This document shows, piece after piece, positions 53,919 through 64,000 of a stretch of DNA of 64,000 nt; position 1 is the first letter of the stretch, and each line of letters starts with the position of its first letter. Location of the stretch: assembly GCF_002556545.1 (NCBI RefSeq), contig NZ_CP022685.1, positions 4,938,001-5,002,000 of the forward strand, read 5' to 3'. The stretch comes from Streptomyces formicae (lineage in GTDB: Bacteria; Actinomycetota; Actinomycetes; Streptomycetales; Streptomycetaceae). The position numbers were made by a program, and so were the translations under genes. The notes below the pieces were generated by a model. The model did no database searches, was not told the origin of the DNA, and saw only the letters and a program-made list of their open reading frames with translations.

Positions 53919-55261
53919 CAGCCGTCGCTCAGTGAGAGGAACTCCGCTGTGGAGAAGGTGAGTTGTGGCTTGCGGGCGACCAGGTCGCCCTTCAGGCCCG
54001 GGTAGACGCCCACGGTGTCGGCGCTGTCTCCGCGATAGGTGCGCAGCACCAGATCGGCGCGCTTGTCGCCGTCGAAGTCGGCGATCTTCAGGACCTGGGT
54101 GGTGCCCTTGGCCGAGGGGATCACGGTCGCGCTGGCGTTGGCGGCCAGTCCCGACGTACGTCCCCTGAAGACCCGCACCTCGCCCGCGCCGCCGCCGCTC
54201 CCGCTGCCCCCGCCGCTGAGGACGAGCTCGCTCAGACCGTCCCCGTCGAGGTCGCCCGCGTCCACGGCGACGCCCTTGGCCTCCAGGGAGCCGCGCAGGG
54301 TGCCGGGGACGTCGTAGCGCAGGGCGACGCCGTTGGGCCCGGCGATCGCCGCGTCCGTCCCCTTCCCCTTGCCGAAGCGGCCGAAGGCGACGTCCTTGCC
54401 CGCCGGGAAGAGCACGCCGGTCTCGTCGGGACCCTTGGGCCCGCCGAGGACGAGGGCGCTGGCGGCGGCTCCGGTGGCGCCCGCCGCCTTGCGTACGAGC
54501 ACGTCGTCGTAGCCGTCGCCGTTGACGTCCGTGGCCCTGCCGGTCACGAGGTTGTTGCCGGGGGCGGTGACGGGTGCGCCTGCCGCGCGCGGGGCGCCCT
54601 TCTTGGTGAAGGGCCCGCGCAGGAAGGAGATCCGGGCGGAGCTCGCGTGCAGCACGAGGTCGTTCGCGCCGTCCCCGTCGAAGTCCCCGCACACGGGCTG
54701 ATCGGGCCAGTCATTGCCGAAACGTGCCTGCGCGGGCACCTTCAGCTGCACGGCCTTGCCGGTCAGGCCCTGCGGCGAACCGAAAAGAATCTGGAGGGGT
54801 ACGGGGGGCCTGCCCTGCCCGTTGTAAGGCGGATCAGTGGAGACGAGCAGATCCGTGAAGCCGTCCTTGTCCAGGTCGCAGGCGGCCTCGGACTCGAAGG
54901 CGGCGGGGAGCTGCCCCTTGATGCGGGCCCCGTTGGCGTGCGCGCTGAGCAATTGCCGCGCTCCGGGGCGCAGTCCGTCCCTGCCGCCGTAGACGATGCC
55001 GATGCCCGCGTCGTCGCCGTGGTCGCGGTGGACGAGGTCGTCGAGGACGAGGTCGGGGGCGCCGTCGCCGTTGAAGTCGTCGTCGACCTTGCTGCCGTCG
55101 CCGCGTGGGACGGGCTGCTGGGGGGCGCCCTTGCCGGCCATGCTGACGGGGCGGTGCTTGTCGGTGGCGTTCGCGTCGTCGTCGCCGCTGCCGCCGCAGC
55201 TCGTGAGGAGCAGGGCACAGCTGAGGCTGGCGGCCACGATTGAGGCCACGCCCCGTCTCAC
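53918..55261 (-). CDS. FG-GAP repeat lipoprotein 6
   Basis: 447 residues from GTG 55261 (RRGVASIVAASLSCALLLTSCGG gives a good lipobox with Cys about 21); an ATG at 55300 would add a charged tail and is less likely. Repeats include DFNGDGAPDLVLDDLVH, DFDGDGANDLVLHASSA, DVNGDGYDDVLVRKA and DFDGDKRADLVLRTYRG. It is first in the minus-strand row and is coupled to lipoprotein 5. A second membrane-tethered propeller. Confidence 0.88.
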   Translation of the reverse strand: MRRGVASIVAASLSCALLLTSCGGSGDDDANATDKHRPVSMAGKGAPQQPVPRGDGSKVDDDFNGDGAPDLVLDDLVHRDHGDDAGIGIVYGGRDGLRPGARQLLSAHANGARIKGQLPAAFESEAACDLDKDGFTDLLVSTDPPYNGQGRPPVPLQILFGSPQGLTGKAVQLKVPAQARFGNDWPDQPVCGDFDGDGANDLVLHASSARISFLRGPFTKKGAPRAAGAPVTAPGNNLVTGRATDVNGDGYDDVLVRKAAGATGAAASALVLGGPKGPDETGVLFPAGKDVAFGRFGKGKGTDAAIAGPNGVALRYDVPGTLRGSLEAKGVAVDAGDLDGDGLSELVLSGGGSGSGGGAGEVRVFRGRTSGLAANASATVIPSAKGTTQVLKIADFDGDKRADLVLRTYRGDSADTVGVYPGLKGDLVARKPQLTFSTAEFLSLSDG

Positions 55262-55392
55262 GTCGCGTTCCCTGCCCCGTCTACTACCGGCACTCCGCAT
55301 TGCCCATCCACCCCGACCGCACCAGACATCACAACGTGCACATGATGCTCTTGCGGGGCGGTGTGGTTAAGGCCGGGGGGATCGCGCTTTGG

Positions 55393-55581
55393 TTACTTGC
55401 GGGTCACGTGTGGGTGCGTAGCGTGCGATATCAGGGCGGAGAGGGCGGTGGGGGTGAGGGTGAGGATGTGGTGGGGGGTGTCGCTTTCGCGGAGGAGGAG
55501 GGTGTTCTCGTCGCGGGCGAGTTCGATGCACTCAGTTCCGTCAGCGGGACCGGAGAAGGAGGACTTCTGCCACTGGGGCAT
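55393..55581 (-). CDS. DUF397 protein (second of two)
   Basis: 62 residues. The MPQWQKSSFSGPADGTECIELA and LLLRESDTP segments are the DUF397 signature. DUF397 proteins act with DUF5753 XRE regulators, probably as antitoxin-like or partner proteins in the WhiJ group. Its ATG lies four bases after the stop region of the first DUF397 gene, so it is the last gene of a three-gene unit. Confidence 0.92.
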   Translation of the reverse strand: MPQWQKSSFSGPADGTECIELARDENTLLLRESDTPHHILTLTPTALSALISHATHPHVTRK

Positions 55582-55584
55582 GAG

Positions 55585-55758
55585 TCATGCCTTCCGTATC
55601 CGGCGCAGGAGAGCGCCGAGGGCGTCGGAGGTGAGGGCGAGCCTGCGGTCCGGGGCGTCGCTTTCGCGGAGCAGCAGGCTATGTTCCCCCTTGGCCAGTT
55701 CGATGCAGTCGTTGCCGTCGGCGCCGGCGGAGAACGAGGACTTCTGCCAGTAGGGCAT
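55585..55758 (-). CDS. DUF397 protein (first of two)
   Basis: 57 residues; ATG 55758, TGA 55585-55587. MPYWQKSSFSAGADGNDCIE then LLLRESDAPDRRLALTS again matches DUF397 and is about 60 percent identical to the next protein. The ATG is three bases after the stop of the XRE-DUF5753 gene, so expression is coupled. The two copies look like a local duplication. Confidence 0.9.
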   Translation of the reverse strand: MPYWQKSSFSAGADGNDCIELAKGEHSLLLRESDAPDRRLALTSDALGALLRRIRKA

Positions 55759-55761
55759 GGC

Positions 55762-56613
55762 TTACAGCTCCTTGGACATGCGGTGGATCAAGTCCCTTGA
55801 TTCCTCTGGCTTCAAGGCCATGGATTCCACCCTACGGAAGAGCCTGCGCATGGCGAGAAGATGTGCGGGGGCATCCAGGAACAGGGAACCGTTCGGGGTG
55901 TCCCGCTGGGCGGTGTCCAGGGCCGGTACCGCGCCCGTTGCGTACAGGATCGTCGCACCGGCCCCGGCGAATCCGAGCACGTCGAAGGGAATGACGCGCA
56001 CTGTGACATGGGGGCGCTCCGACGCCACGAGTATGGCCGCGAGTTGGGCATGTGTGACGCGTCGATCGGCAACGTGTGTGCGTAGCACGCTCTCGTGCAG
56101 TACAGCCGTGTAGGGCACGGGGTTTTCCCGTGTGAGTACCTCGGCGCGACGCATGCGGTGCTCCACCCGCAGCTCGACCTCATTGCCGGGTAGCTCAGGT
56201 TGCCAAAAGGTGTAGATGGCTCGTGCGTACTCGGGTGTCTGGAGGAGGCCGGGGACGTGGGTGGTCCCGATCGTCTGCAGGGACTGGGCGTGGTGGTCCA
56301 GTTCGGACAGGTCCAGGAAGAGCGCCGGTAGTACTCCTCGGTACTCCTCCCACCACCCGCGCGTACGTTCCGTAGCCATGGCCGAGAGCGCATCGATCAA
56401 CTCCATGTCCGCGCAGGCGTAATGCGCCGCGAGTCGCCGCAGGCGTACGTCGCTCACCCCCGCGCGCCCGGATTCGATCTGGCTCACCTGGATGGGGTTG
56501 ACGCCCATCAACTGCGCGGCCTCCCGAGCTGTCATCCCGGCCGCCTCGCGCAGCTTGCGCAATTCGGCTCCCAGCCGCACCTGGCGTGCGGTGGGCTGAC
56601 TCCTGGGCGGCAT
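55762..56613 (-). CDS. XRE regulator with DUF5753 domain (WhiJ-like)
   Basis: 283 residues. Helix-turn-helix at about 15-70 (LRKLREAAGMTAREAAQLMGVNPIQVSQIESGRAG read in parts). The rest is DUF5753: the conserved YEYLVPGLLQT equivalent THVPGLLQTPEYARAI, then VLHESVLRTHV and a VIPFDVLGF strand. Members such as WhiJ work with DUF397 proteins to control development in Streptomyces. The stop is TAA at 55762-55764. It is divergent from an RsbW-like gene, a frequent third member of this module. Confidence 0.92.
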   Translation of the reverse strand: MPPRSQPTARQVRLGAELRKLREAAGMTAREAAQLMGVNPIQVSQIESGRAGVSDVRLRRLAAHYACADMELIDALSAMATERTRGWWEEYRGVLPALFLDLSELDHHAQSLQTIGTTHVPGLLQTPEYARAIYTFWQPELPGNEVELRVEHRMRRAEVLTRENPVPYTAVLHESVLRTHVADRRVTHAQLAAILVASERPHVTVRVIPFDVLGFAGAGATILYATGAVPALDTAQRDTPNGSLFLDAPAHLLAMRRLFRRVESMALKPEESRDLIHRMSKEL

Positions 56614-56699
56614 GGGCGCCTCCTTCGCTGATCGTCCAAAGCCTGCCTTGTGCAGGGCAGTTGGCGCACTCGAACGTGAACCGAACTCGCGGCTTAAGG

Positions 56700-56729
56700 T
56701 TGCGACGGATTAACCATATCCCCTACCGT
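56700..56729 (+). promoter_or_regulatory. Candidate promoter for the RsbW-like gene
   Basis: TTGCGA, an 18-base spacer, then TACCGT, 138 bases before the ATG at 56868. The region is unusually A/T-rich for this genome. Confidence 0.4.
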
Positions 56730-56867
56730 CAGTGACGCGTCGCACACGCTGAGGTCCCGGATCCACGGAAGCGCACCGCACCGCCATGCCATGGCGGCCG
56801 CGACACTGCCACCGCCAGGAGACCGCCGCGTCAGGGCAACATCCGTACCGCACAACGGAGTTCACCG

Positions 56868-57278
56868 ATGCCGGAAACCGAGACCTGGACCTACACCCTC
56901 ACCATCCCCAACGACCCCCGCGCCGTCCCCGTGAGCCGCCACACCCTCCGCCTCATCCTGAAGGCACACGGCCTGCCCCACCTCGCAGAAGCCGCCGAAC
57001 TCGTCGCCACGGAGCTGATCGCCAACGCCGTGCAGCACACCAAAGGCCCCGCCGCCCTGCGCATGCAGTGGGCGGGGGCGGTGCTCCGCATCGGGGTGTG
57101 GGACACGGATCCCACGCCTCCGTCCCCGGTCAGGGCCGTCGGGTGGGACGAGACCGGGGGCAGAGGGCTCGCGCTCGTACGGGAGTGTGCCGACGGGTGG
57201 GGGTGGTGCGCACGGGAGCGGCGGGACGAGGGGCGGGGCAAGGTCGTGTGGTGCGAGTTGACGGGGGCCGCGGCCTGA
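56868..57278 (+). CDS. RsbW-like ATP-binding protein (HATPase_c)
   Basis: 136 residues. AELVATELIANAVQHTKGP is the N box, GVWDTDP the G1 box and GGRGLALVRECAD the G2 box of a GHKL fold. GGAG lies before the ATG. Such short kinases next to XRE-DUF5753/DUF397 genes form the common Streptomyces three-part regulatory module. It probably acts as an anti-sigma factor or partner switch. Confidence 0.9.
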   Translation: MPETETWTYTLTIPNDPRAVPVSRHTLRLILKAHGLPHLAEAAELVATELIANAVQHTKGPAALRMQWAGAVLRIGVWDTDPTPPSPVRAVGWDETGGRGLALVRECADGWGWCARERRDEGRGKVVWCELTGAAA

Positions 57279-57369
57279 GGGGGGGGGCGCGCTCAGCGCA
57301 ACGCGTCGATCCACGAGGTGCTGGAGACCGGGCGCATCACCCCTCAGGGAACCCCCTGAGCCGGAGACA

Positions 57370-57409
57370 GAAGACCCCGTCCCCTCCGCGAGGAGGAGAC
57401 GGGGTCTTC
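57370..57409. terminator. Long imperfect hairpin between convergent genes
   Basis: GAAGACCCCGTC pairs with GACGGGGTCTTC around a GCGA-centred extension (CCCTCC/GGAGGA), serving the RsbW-like and Fe-S oxidoreductase genes. Confidence 0.8.
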
Positions 57410-57435
57410 GGCGATCAACTGCCTACGAGCCCGGG

Positions 57436-59703
57436 CTACTTCACCGGCTCCGGCTCCGGCGCGTCCGCCGACTCCTCGTCGCCCGCCGGGTCGACCGGCG
57501 TCTTGACCGATTCGAGCAGGAGCTGCGCGACGTCGACGACCTGGAGGGACTCCTTCGCCTTGCCGTCGTTCTTCTTGCCGTTGACGGAGTCCGTGAGCAT
57601 GACCAGGCAGAACGGGCACGCCGTCGACACGATGTCGGGGTTCAAGGACAGCGCCTCGTCGACCCGCTCCGTGTTGATGCGCTTGCCGATCCGCTCCTCC
57701 ATCCACATCCGCGCGCCACCCGCGCCGCAGCAGAAGCCGCGCTCCTTGTGGCGGTGCATCTCCTGCTGGCGCAGGCCCGGGACGGCCGTCATGATCTCGC
57801 GCGGGGGCGTGTAGACCTTGTTGTGGCGGCCCAGGTAGCACGGGTCGTGGTAGGTGATGAGGCCCTCGACGGGCGTCACCGGGACCAGCTTGCCCTCGTC
57901 GATGAGGTGCTGGAGCAGCTGCGTGTGGTGGATGACCTCGAAGTCGCCGCCGAGCTGCGGGTACTCGTTCGCGATGGTGTTGAAGCAGTGCGGGCAGGTC
58001 GCGACGATCTTCTTGGACGACTTCGGCTTGCGCGTCGACTCGTCCTCGTCGTCCTCGCCGTACGCCATGTTCAGCATCGCGACGTTCTCGGCGCCCAGCT
58101 GCTGGAACAGCGGCTCGTTGCCGAGGCGGCGGGCCGAGTCACCCGTGCACTTCTCGTCGCCGCCCATGATCGCGAACTTGACGCCCGCCATGTGGAGGAG
58201 TTCGGCGAAGGCCTTCGTGGTCTTCTTGGCGCGGTCTTCGAGGGCGCCCGCGCAGCCGACCCAGTAGAGGTAGTCGACCTCGGTGAGGTCGTCGACCGTC
58301 TTGCCGACGATCGGGACCTCGAAGTCGACCTCCTTGGTCCACTCCACGCGCTGCTTCTTGGCGAGCCCCCAGGGGTTGCCCTTCTTCTCCAGGTTCTTGA
58401 GCATCGTGCCCGCCTCGGACGGGAACGCGGACTCGATCATCACCTGGTAGCGGCGCATGTCGACGATGTGGTCGATGTGCTCGATGTCGACCGGGCACTG
58501 CTCGACGCAGGCGCCGCACGTGGTGCAGGACCACAGGACGTCCGGGTCGATGACGCCGTTCTCCTCGACCGTGCCGATGAGGGGGCGCTCGGCCTCCGCG
58601 ATGGCGGCCGCGGGCACGTCCTTGAGCTGCTCCTCCGTCGCCTTCTCGTTGCCCTCCATGTCCTTGCCGCCACCGGCGAGCAAGTAGGGGGCCTTCGCGT
58701 GCGCGTGGTCCCGGAGGGACATGATCAGGAGCTTGGGGGAGAGCGGCTTGCCCGTGTTCCAGGCCGGGCACTGCGACTGGCAGCGGCCGCACTCCGTACA
58801 CGTGGAGAAGTCGAGCAGGCCCTTCCAGGAGAACTGCTCGACCTGGGAGACGCCGAAGGTGTCGTCCTCGCCCGGGTCCTCCCAGTCGATCGGCTTGCCG
58901 CCGGACGTCATGGGCTGGAGCTCGCCGAGGGTGGTGGAGCCGTCGGCGTCACGCTTGAACCAGATGTTGGGGAAGGCCAGGAAGCGGTGCCAGGCCACGC
59001 CCATGTCGGTCTTCAGGGCGACCGTGATCATCCAGATGAAGGACGTCGCGATCTTCAGGCCCGCGAAGAAGTACGTGAGGTTCTGGAGCGTGGAGACGTC
59101 CATGTCCCCGAGCCAGGACACCACCGGGTACGAGATGAAGAACGACGCCTCGTAGCTGTCCACGTGGTGCTGGGCGCCCTCGAGCGCGTGCAGCATGAAG
59201 ATGCAGACGCCGACGATGAGGATGACGGCCTCGACGAAGTACGCCTGACCGAAGTTGGAGCCCGCGAAGCGGGACTTGCGGCCCGGCTTGTCGGGGCGGC
59301 TCAGCTGGCGGATGACGATCAGGGCCAGGATGCCGAGCACCGTCATCGTGCCGATGAACTCGACGAAGACGTTGTACGGCGCCCACTCGCCGATGATCGG
59401 GAGCATCCAGTCGGCCTTGAAGAGCTGGCCGATGGCGTTGACGATCGTCAGGAGCAGCGAGAAGAAGCCCACCGCCACGAACCAGTGCGCGACACCGACG
59501 ACGCCCCACCTGTTCATGCGCGTGTGGCCGAGGAACTCCTTGGCCACGGTGAGCGTGCGCTGGGCGGGCTGGTCGGTCCTCGTGCCTGCGGGCACGTTCT
59601 GGCCGAGCCGCATGAACTGGTAGATCTGCACGATGGCACGGCCGAACAGCGCGACGCCGACCGCGATTAGGACCAGCGACACGATGATCGCGGCGAGTTG
59701 CAT
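57436..59703 (-). CDS. Membrane Fe-S oxidoreductase (HdrD/GlpC-like, CCG domains)
   Basis: 755 residues. The N-terminal 250 residues have about five to six membrane helices with conserved His residues, like the NarI-type haem b subunit. Two 4Fe-4S motifs follow: CTECGRCQSQCP (about 303-314) and CTTCGACVEQCP (about 400-411). Two CCG-type domains come next (YWVGCAGALED and CPHCFNTI, then HDPCYLGRH, FCCGAGG and CPFC), as in HdrB/HdrD and GlpC/LldE. It probably passes electrons between a dehydrogenase and menaquinone. GAGGAG precedes the ATG. Ends in an acidic Pro-rich tail. Confidence 0.9.
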   Translation of the reverse strand: MQLAAIIVSLVLIAVGVALFGRAIVQIYQFMRLGQNVPAGTRTDQPAQRTLTVAKEFLGHTRMNRWGVVGVAHWFVAVGFFSLLLTIVNAIGQLFKADWMLPIIGEWAPYNVFVEFIGTMTVLGILALIVIRQLSRPDKPGRKSRFAGSNFGQAYFVEAVILIVGVCIFMLHALEGAQHHVDSYEASFFISYPVVSWLGDMDVSTLQNLTYFFAGLKIATSFIWMITVALKTDMGVAWHRFLAFPNIWFKRDADGSTTLGELQPMTSGGKPIDWEDPGEDDTFGVSQVEQFSWKGLLDFSTCTECGRCQSQCPAWNTGKPLSPKLLIMSLRDHAHAKAPYLLAGGGKDMEGNEKATEEQLKDVPAAAIAEAERPLIGTVEENGVIDPDVLWSCTTCGACVEQCPVDIEHIDHIVDMRRYQVMIESAFPSEAGTMLKNLEKKGNPWGLAKKQRVEWTKEVDFEVPIVGKTVDDLTEVDYLYWVGCAGALEDRAKKTTKAFAELLHMAGVKFAIMGGDEKCTGDSARRLGNEPLFQQLGAENVAMLNMAYGEDDEDESTRKPKSSKKIVATCPHCFNTIANEYPQLGGDFEVIHHTQLLQHLIDEGKLVPVTPVEGLITYHDPCYLGRHNKVYTPPREIMTAVPGLRQQEMHRHKERGFCCGAGGARMWMEERIGKRINTERVDEALSLNPDIVSTACPFCLVMLTDSVNGKKNDGKAKESLQVVDVAQLLLESVKTPVDPAGDEESADAPEPEPVK

Positions 59704-59860
59704 TTGGGGGCTCCTCGGGCCTGCGAGGCGGACTATTACTAAGCGGTAACTTATGCAGTCCGTCTGAGACTACCCACTTACCCAGCCGCACTGTAGCCAG
59801 GGCGGCGGTGATCTGCGTCGCTCAGGCAACCCTTCCCGTGTCGTCGTCGTTTCCCGTCCC

Positions 59861-59910
59861 GGTGGGGCGCCCCGCAAGGGGTGCGGGGAACCGCGCGACC
59901 AGCCACCGGC
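59861..59910. repeat. Intergenic repeat related to 3711-3750
   Basis: CCCGCAAGGGGTGCGGGGAA followed by CCGCGCGACCAGCCACCG is a variant of the inverted copy at 3711-3750 with about five changes. It lies between the Fe-S gene and the dnaK promoter region. Confidence 0.7.
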
Positions 59911-59958
59911 GACCCGCAGCCGAATACGGGGCGAGTTGCGCGTAAGCCCAAGATAAGA

Positions 59959-60031
59959 GTTGAGTCACCCTGACTCAGCTCTGTTGACTCCAGCGGAGCG
60001 GTCATGCACTCTTGAGTCAGATCCACTCAAG
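59959..60031 (+). promoter_or_regulatory. dnaK promoter with two HAIR (HspR) operators
   Basis: A perfect HAIR site CTTGAGT-N7-ACTCAAG lies at 60011-60031 and a second, imperfect one (GTTGAGT-N7-ACTCAGC) at 59959-59979. Between them TTGACT (59984-59989) is a good -35; the -10 would be near 60003-60010. HspR with DnaK binds such sites to shut off the operon until heat stress draws DnaK away. The gene for HspR is the fourth in this operon. Confidence 0.9.
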
Positions 60032-60053
60032 AAGTACCTCTGGAGGAATTGAC

Positions 60054-61927
<1,874 letters not shown>

Positions 61928-61928
<1 letters not shown>

Positions 61929-62629
61929 TGACCGAGGAGACCCCGGGCCTCGGCGAGAACGCCGAGAACCCTGACGTCCCCTCCGGCGCCACCCCCGATG
62001 ACGCCGCGCCGAAGTCCGCCGAGCCCTCCACCGAGGAGGGCCCGGCGGCCCCGGCCGGGGACGCTGAAAGCACCAAGACGTCCGCGCAGGACGTGGGCCT
62101 GACCGCACAGCTGGACCAGGTGCGCACCGCGCTCAACGAGCGCACGGCGGACCTCCAGCGGCTGCAGGCCGAGTACCAGAACTACCGCCGTCGGGTGGAG
62201 CGGGACAAGGTCACCGTCAAGGAGATCGCCGCGGCGAACCTCCTGGGCGAGCTGCTCCCGACCCTCGACGACGTCGGCCGCGCCCGTGAGCACGGCGAAC
62301 TGGTGGGCGGGTTCAAGTCGGTGGCGGAGTCCCTGGAGACCGTCGTCGCCAAGCTGGGCCTCCAGCAGTTCGGCAAGGAGGGCGAGCCCTTCGACCCGAC
62401 GATCCACGAGGCCCTGATGCACTCGTACGCGCCGGACGTCACCGAGACGACCTGCGTCGCGATCCTGCAGCCCGGGTACCGGATCGGCGAGCGCACCATC
62501 CGCCCCGCGCGCGTTGCCGTGGCGGAGCCGCAGCCGGGCGCGCAGACGGTCAAGGGCGAGACGGTCGACGCCGACGCCGACCAGGCGGAGGCAGCGGACA
62601 AGGACAACGGTGGCCCGGACGAGGGCTGA
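61928..62629 (+). CDS. grpE: Nucleotide exchange factor GrpE
   Basis: 233 residues. A long acidic, disordered N-terminus (about 1-60) is followed by the dimerising helix (LDQVRTALNERTADLQRLQAEYQNYRRRVERD read in parts) and the beta wing (FDPTIHEALMHSYAPDVTE, then GYRIGERTIRPARVAVAEP). It releases ADP from DnaK. ATG shares its A with the dnaK stop (TGATG). Confidence 0.98.
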
Positions 62630-62671
62630 CGTAACTGACGTTGCACTGACCAGAGAGGAGGGACGTCGGGG

Positions 62672-63865
62672 ATGAGCACCAAGGACTTCATCGAGAAGGA
62701 CTACTACAAGGTCCTCGGCGTCCCCAAGGACGCCACCGAAGCCGAGATCAAGAAGGCGTACCGGAAGCTCGCCCGCGAGAACCACCCGGACGCCAACAAG
62801 GGAAACACCAAGGCGGAGGAGCGCTTCAAGGAGATCTCCGAGGCGAACGACATCCTCGGCGATCCCAAGAAGCGCAAGGAGTACGACGAAGCGCGTGCTC
62901 TCTTCGGCAACGGCGGATTCCGGCAGGGTCCCGGAGCCGGCGGCGGTTCGTTCAACTTCGACCTGGGCGACCTCTTCGGAGGCAACGCCCCGGGCGGCGG
63001 AGGAGCGGCCGGCGGCGGCTTCGGGGGCGGTCTCGGTGACGTCTTCGGGGGCCTGTTCAACCGCGGCGGCGGAGGTGCCGGTACCGGCACGCGTACGCAG
63101 CCGAGGCGCGGCCAGGACATCGAGTCCGAGGTCACGCTGAACTTCACGGAGGCGGTGGACGGCGCGACCGTGCCGCTCCGCATGTCCTCCCAGGCGCCCT
63201 GCAAGGCGTGCTCGGGCACCGGCGACAAGAACGGCACGCCGCGCGTGTGCCCGACGTGCGTCGGCACCGGCCAGGTCTCGCGGGGCGGCGGCGGAGGGTT
63301 CTCCCTCACCGACCCGTGCGTGGACTGCAAGGGCCGCGGGCTCATCGCCCAGGACCCGTGCGAGGTCTGCGGCGGCTCGGGCCGCGCCAAGTCGTCGCGC
63401 ACGATGCAGGTGCGGATCCCGGCCGGGGTCTCGGACGGACAGCGCATCCGCCTGCGCGGCAAGGGCGCGCCCGGCGAACGGGGCGGCCCGGCGGGCGACC
63501 TGTACGTCGTCGTGCACGTGGAGGCCCACCCGGTCTTCGGCCGCAAGGGCGACAACCTCACGGTCACGGTTCCCGTGACGTACGCGGAGGCCGCGCTGGG
63601 CGGCGAGGTCAAGGTGCCCACCCTGGGCGGCCCGCCGGTCACGCTGAAGCTGCCCGCGGGCACGCCCAACGGTCGTACGATGCGGGCGCGCGGCAAGGGA
63701 GCGGTCCGCAAGGACGGTACCCGCGGCGACCTGCTCGTGACGGTGGACGTCGTGGTACCGACGTCGCTGTCCGACGAGGCGAAGGAAGCACTGGAGTCCT
63801 ACCGCAAGGCGACTGCGGGCGACGATCCGCGGGCAGAACTGTTCAAGGCCGCGAAGGGAGCATGA
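62672..63865 (+). CDS. dnaJ: Hsp40 co-chaperone DnaJ
   Basis: 397 residues. J domain (about 9-75) with HPD in ARENHPDANKG, a Gly/Phe-rich region (about 90-145), four CxxCxGxG zinc motifs (CKACSGTG, CPTCVGTG, CVDCKGRG, CEVCGGSG), and the C-terminal substrate-binding domain. It stimulates the DnaK ATPase and delivers clients. GAGGAGGGA lies about 10 bases before the ATG. A full, type I DnaJ. Confidence 0.98.
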   Translation: MSTKDFIEKDYYKVLGVPKDATEAEIKKAYRKLARENHPDANKGNTKAEERFKEISEANDILGDPKKRKEYDEARALFGNGGFRQGPGAGGGSFNFDLGDLFGGNAPGGGGAAGGGFGGGLGDVFGGLFNRGGGGAGTGTRTQPRRGQDIESEVTLNFTEAVDGATVPLRMSSQAPCKACSGTGDKNGTPRVCPTCVGTGQVSRGGGGGFSLTDPCVDCKGRGLIAQDPCEVCGGSGRAKSSRTMQVRIPAGVSDGQRIRLRGKGAPGERGGPAGDLYVVVHVEAHPVFGRKGDNLTVTVPVTYAEAALGGEVKVPTLGGPPVTLKLPAGTPNGRTMRARGKGAVRKDGTRGDLLVTVDVVVPTSLSDEAKEALESYRKATAGDDPRAELFKAAKGA

Positions 63866-63866
63866 G

Positions 63867-64000
63867 ATGGACGGCCGTCGTCGACAGCCCGGTTTCAGTA
63901 GGGCGTATCAGCTCACGGACGAGACGCCGGTGTACGTCATCTCGGTGGCCGCCCAGCTGAGCGGCCTCCATCCCCAGACGCTCCGCCAGTACGACCGCCT
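63867..64000 (+). CDS. hspR: HspR repressor, N-terminal part (cut by window edge)
   Basis: ATG at 63867, one base after the dnaJ stop, opens a frame to the window end (about 44 codons). After a short basic start it reads TPVYVISVAAQLSGLHPQTLRQYDR, the MerR-type helix-turn-helix of HspR. HspR represses this operon through the HAIR sites at 59959-60031. Confidence 0.95.
   Translation, partial: MDGRRRQPGFSRAYQLTDETPVYVISVAAQLSGLHPQTLRQYDR

Noticed and set aside
46077..55261. FG-GAP genes as one large broken gene
   Set aside because: Each has its own signal peptide, start and stop, and complete repeat set, so they are six separate genes.

Overview
The window is from a high-GC actinomycete, almost certainly a Streptomyces chromosome. 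The evidence is very high GC with strong third-position bias, frequent GTG starts, AfsR-type and NB-ARC regulators, a WhiJ-like XRE/DUF397 module, rare TTA (bldA-type) codons confined to a few genes, and a dnaK-grpE-dnaJ-hspR operon preceded by HspR (HAIR) operators.

Layout. 1-9.8 kb: small membrane protein, SGNH-hydrolase lipoprotein, GH-like exported protein, two small proteins, then a large AfsR-like regulator divergent from a short SDR/MFS pair. 9.8-13.5 kb: quinone-reductase-like flavoprotein divergent from an XRE/MmyB regulator, then a GT-B-like gene coupled to a small unknown gene. 13.4-19.4 kb: two divergent STAND regulators (NB-ARC-TPR and AfsR-like), each with three TTA codons. 19.6-25.4 kb: a 58-aa membrane protein, a compact four-gene minus-strand unit (CheB, CheR-PAS, two GAF/ANTAR proteins) and a PhoA-type alkaline phosphatase. 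25.5-30.6 kb: a defence island of a Shedu (DUF4263) nuclease with a coupled small partner, convergent with an overlapping McrB/McrC pair. 30.6-35 kb: a decayed cadI/arsI remnant, an unknown gene, TetR divergent from an NAD(P)-binding oxidoreductase and an SDR, and a DUF4232-like lipoprotein.

35-43.1 kb is a mosaic island ending in tRNA-Gly(CCC). It holds a VapBC pair, a frame-shifted MerR pseudogene, a decayed GntR/KorSA-like pseudogene, a 74-bp perfect copy of the tRNA 3' half with its flank, a low-GC STAND ATPase, a DUF4145-like Zn-ribbon protein, and a HATPase / Nudix (Pif-like) / GntR (KorSA-like) set beside the intact tRNA. The 74-bp repeat and the KorSA/Pif-like genes point to remnants of pSAM2-type integrative elements (AICEs). 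No integrase, excisionase or replication gene is recognisable between the repeats.

43.4-64 kb looks like core chromosome: a small Cys-rich protein, dcd and a coupled phosphoribosyltransferase, a Yip1-like membrane protein, six consecutive FG-GAP (integrin-like) exported proteins, the WhiJ-like module, a large membrane Fe-S oxidoreductase, and the dnaK operon running off the right edge inside hspR.

The most interesting parts for new biology are the low-GC STAND ATPase with a beta-rich C-terminal half beside the Zn-ribbon gene, the two-gene Shedu operon facing McrBC, the CheB-CheR-ANTAR-ANTAR operon, and the bldA-marked divergent STAND pair.
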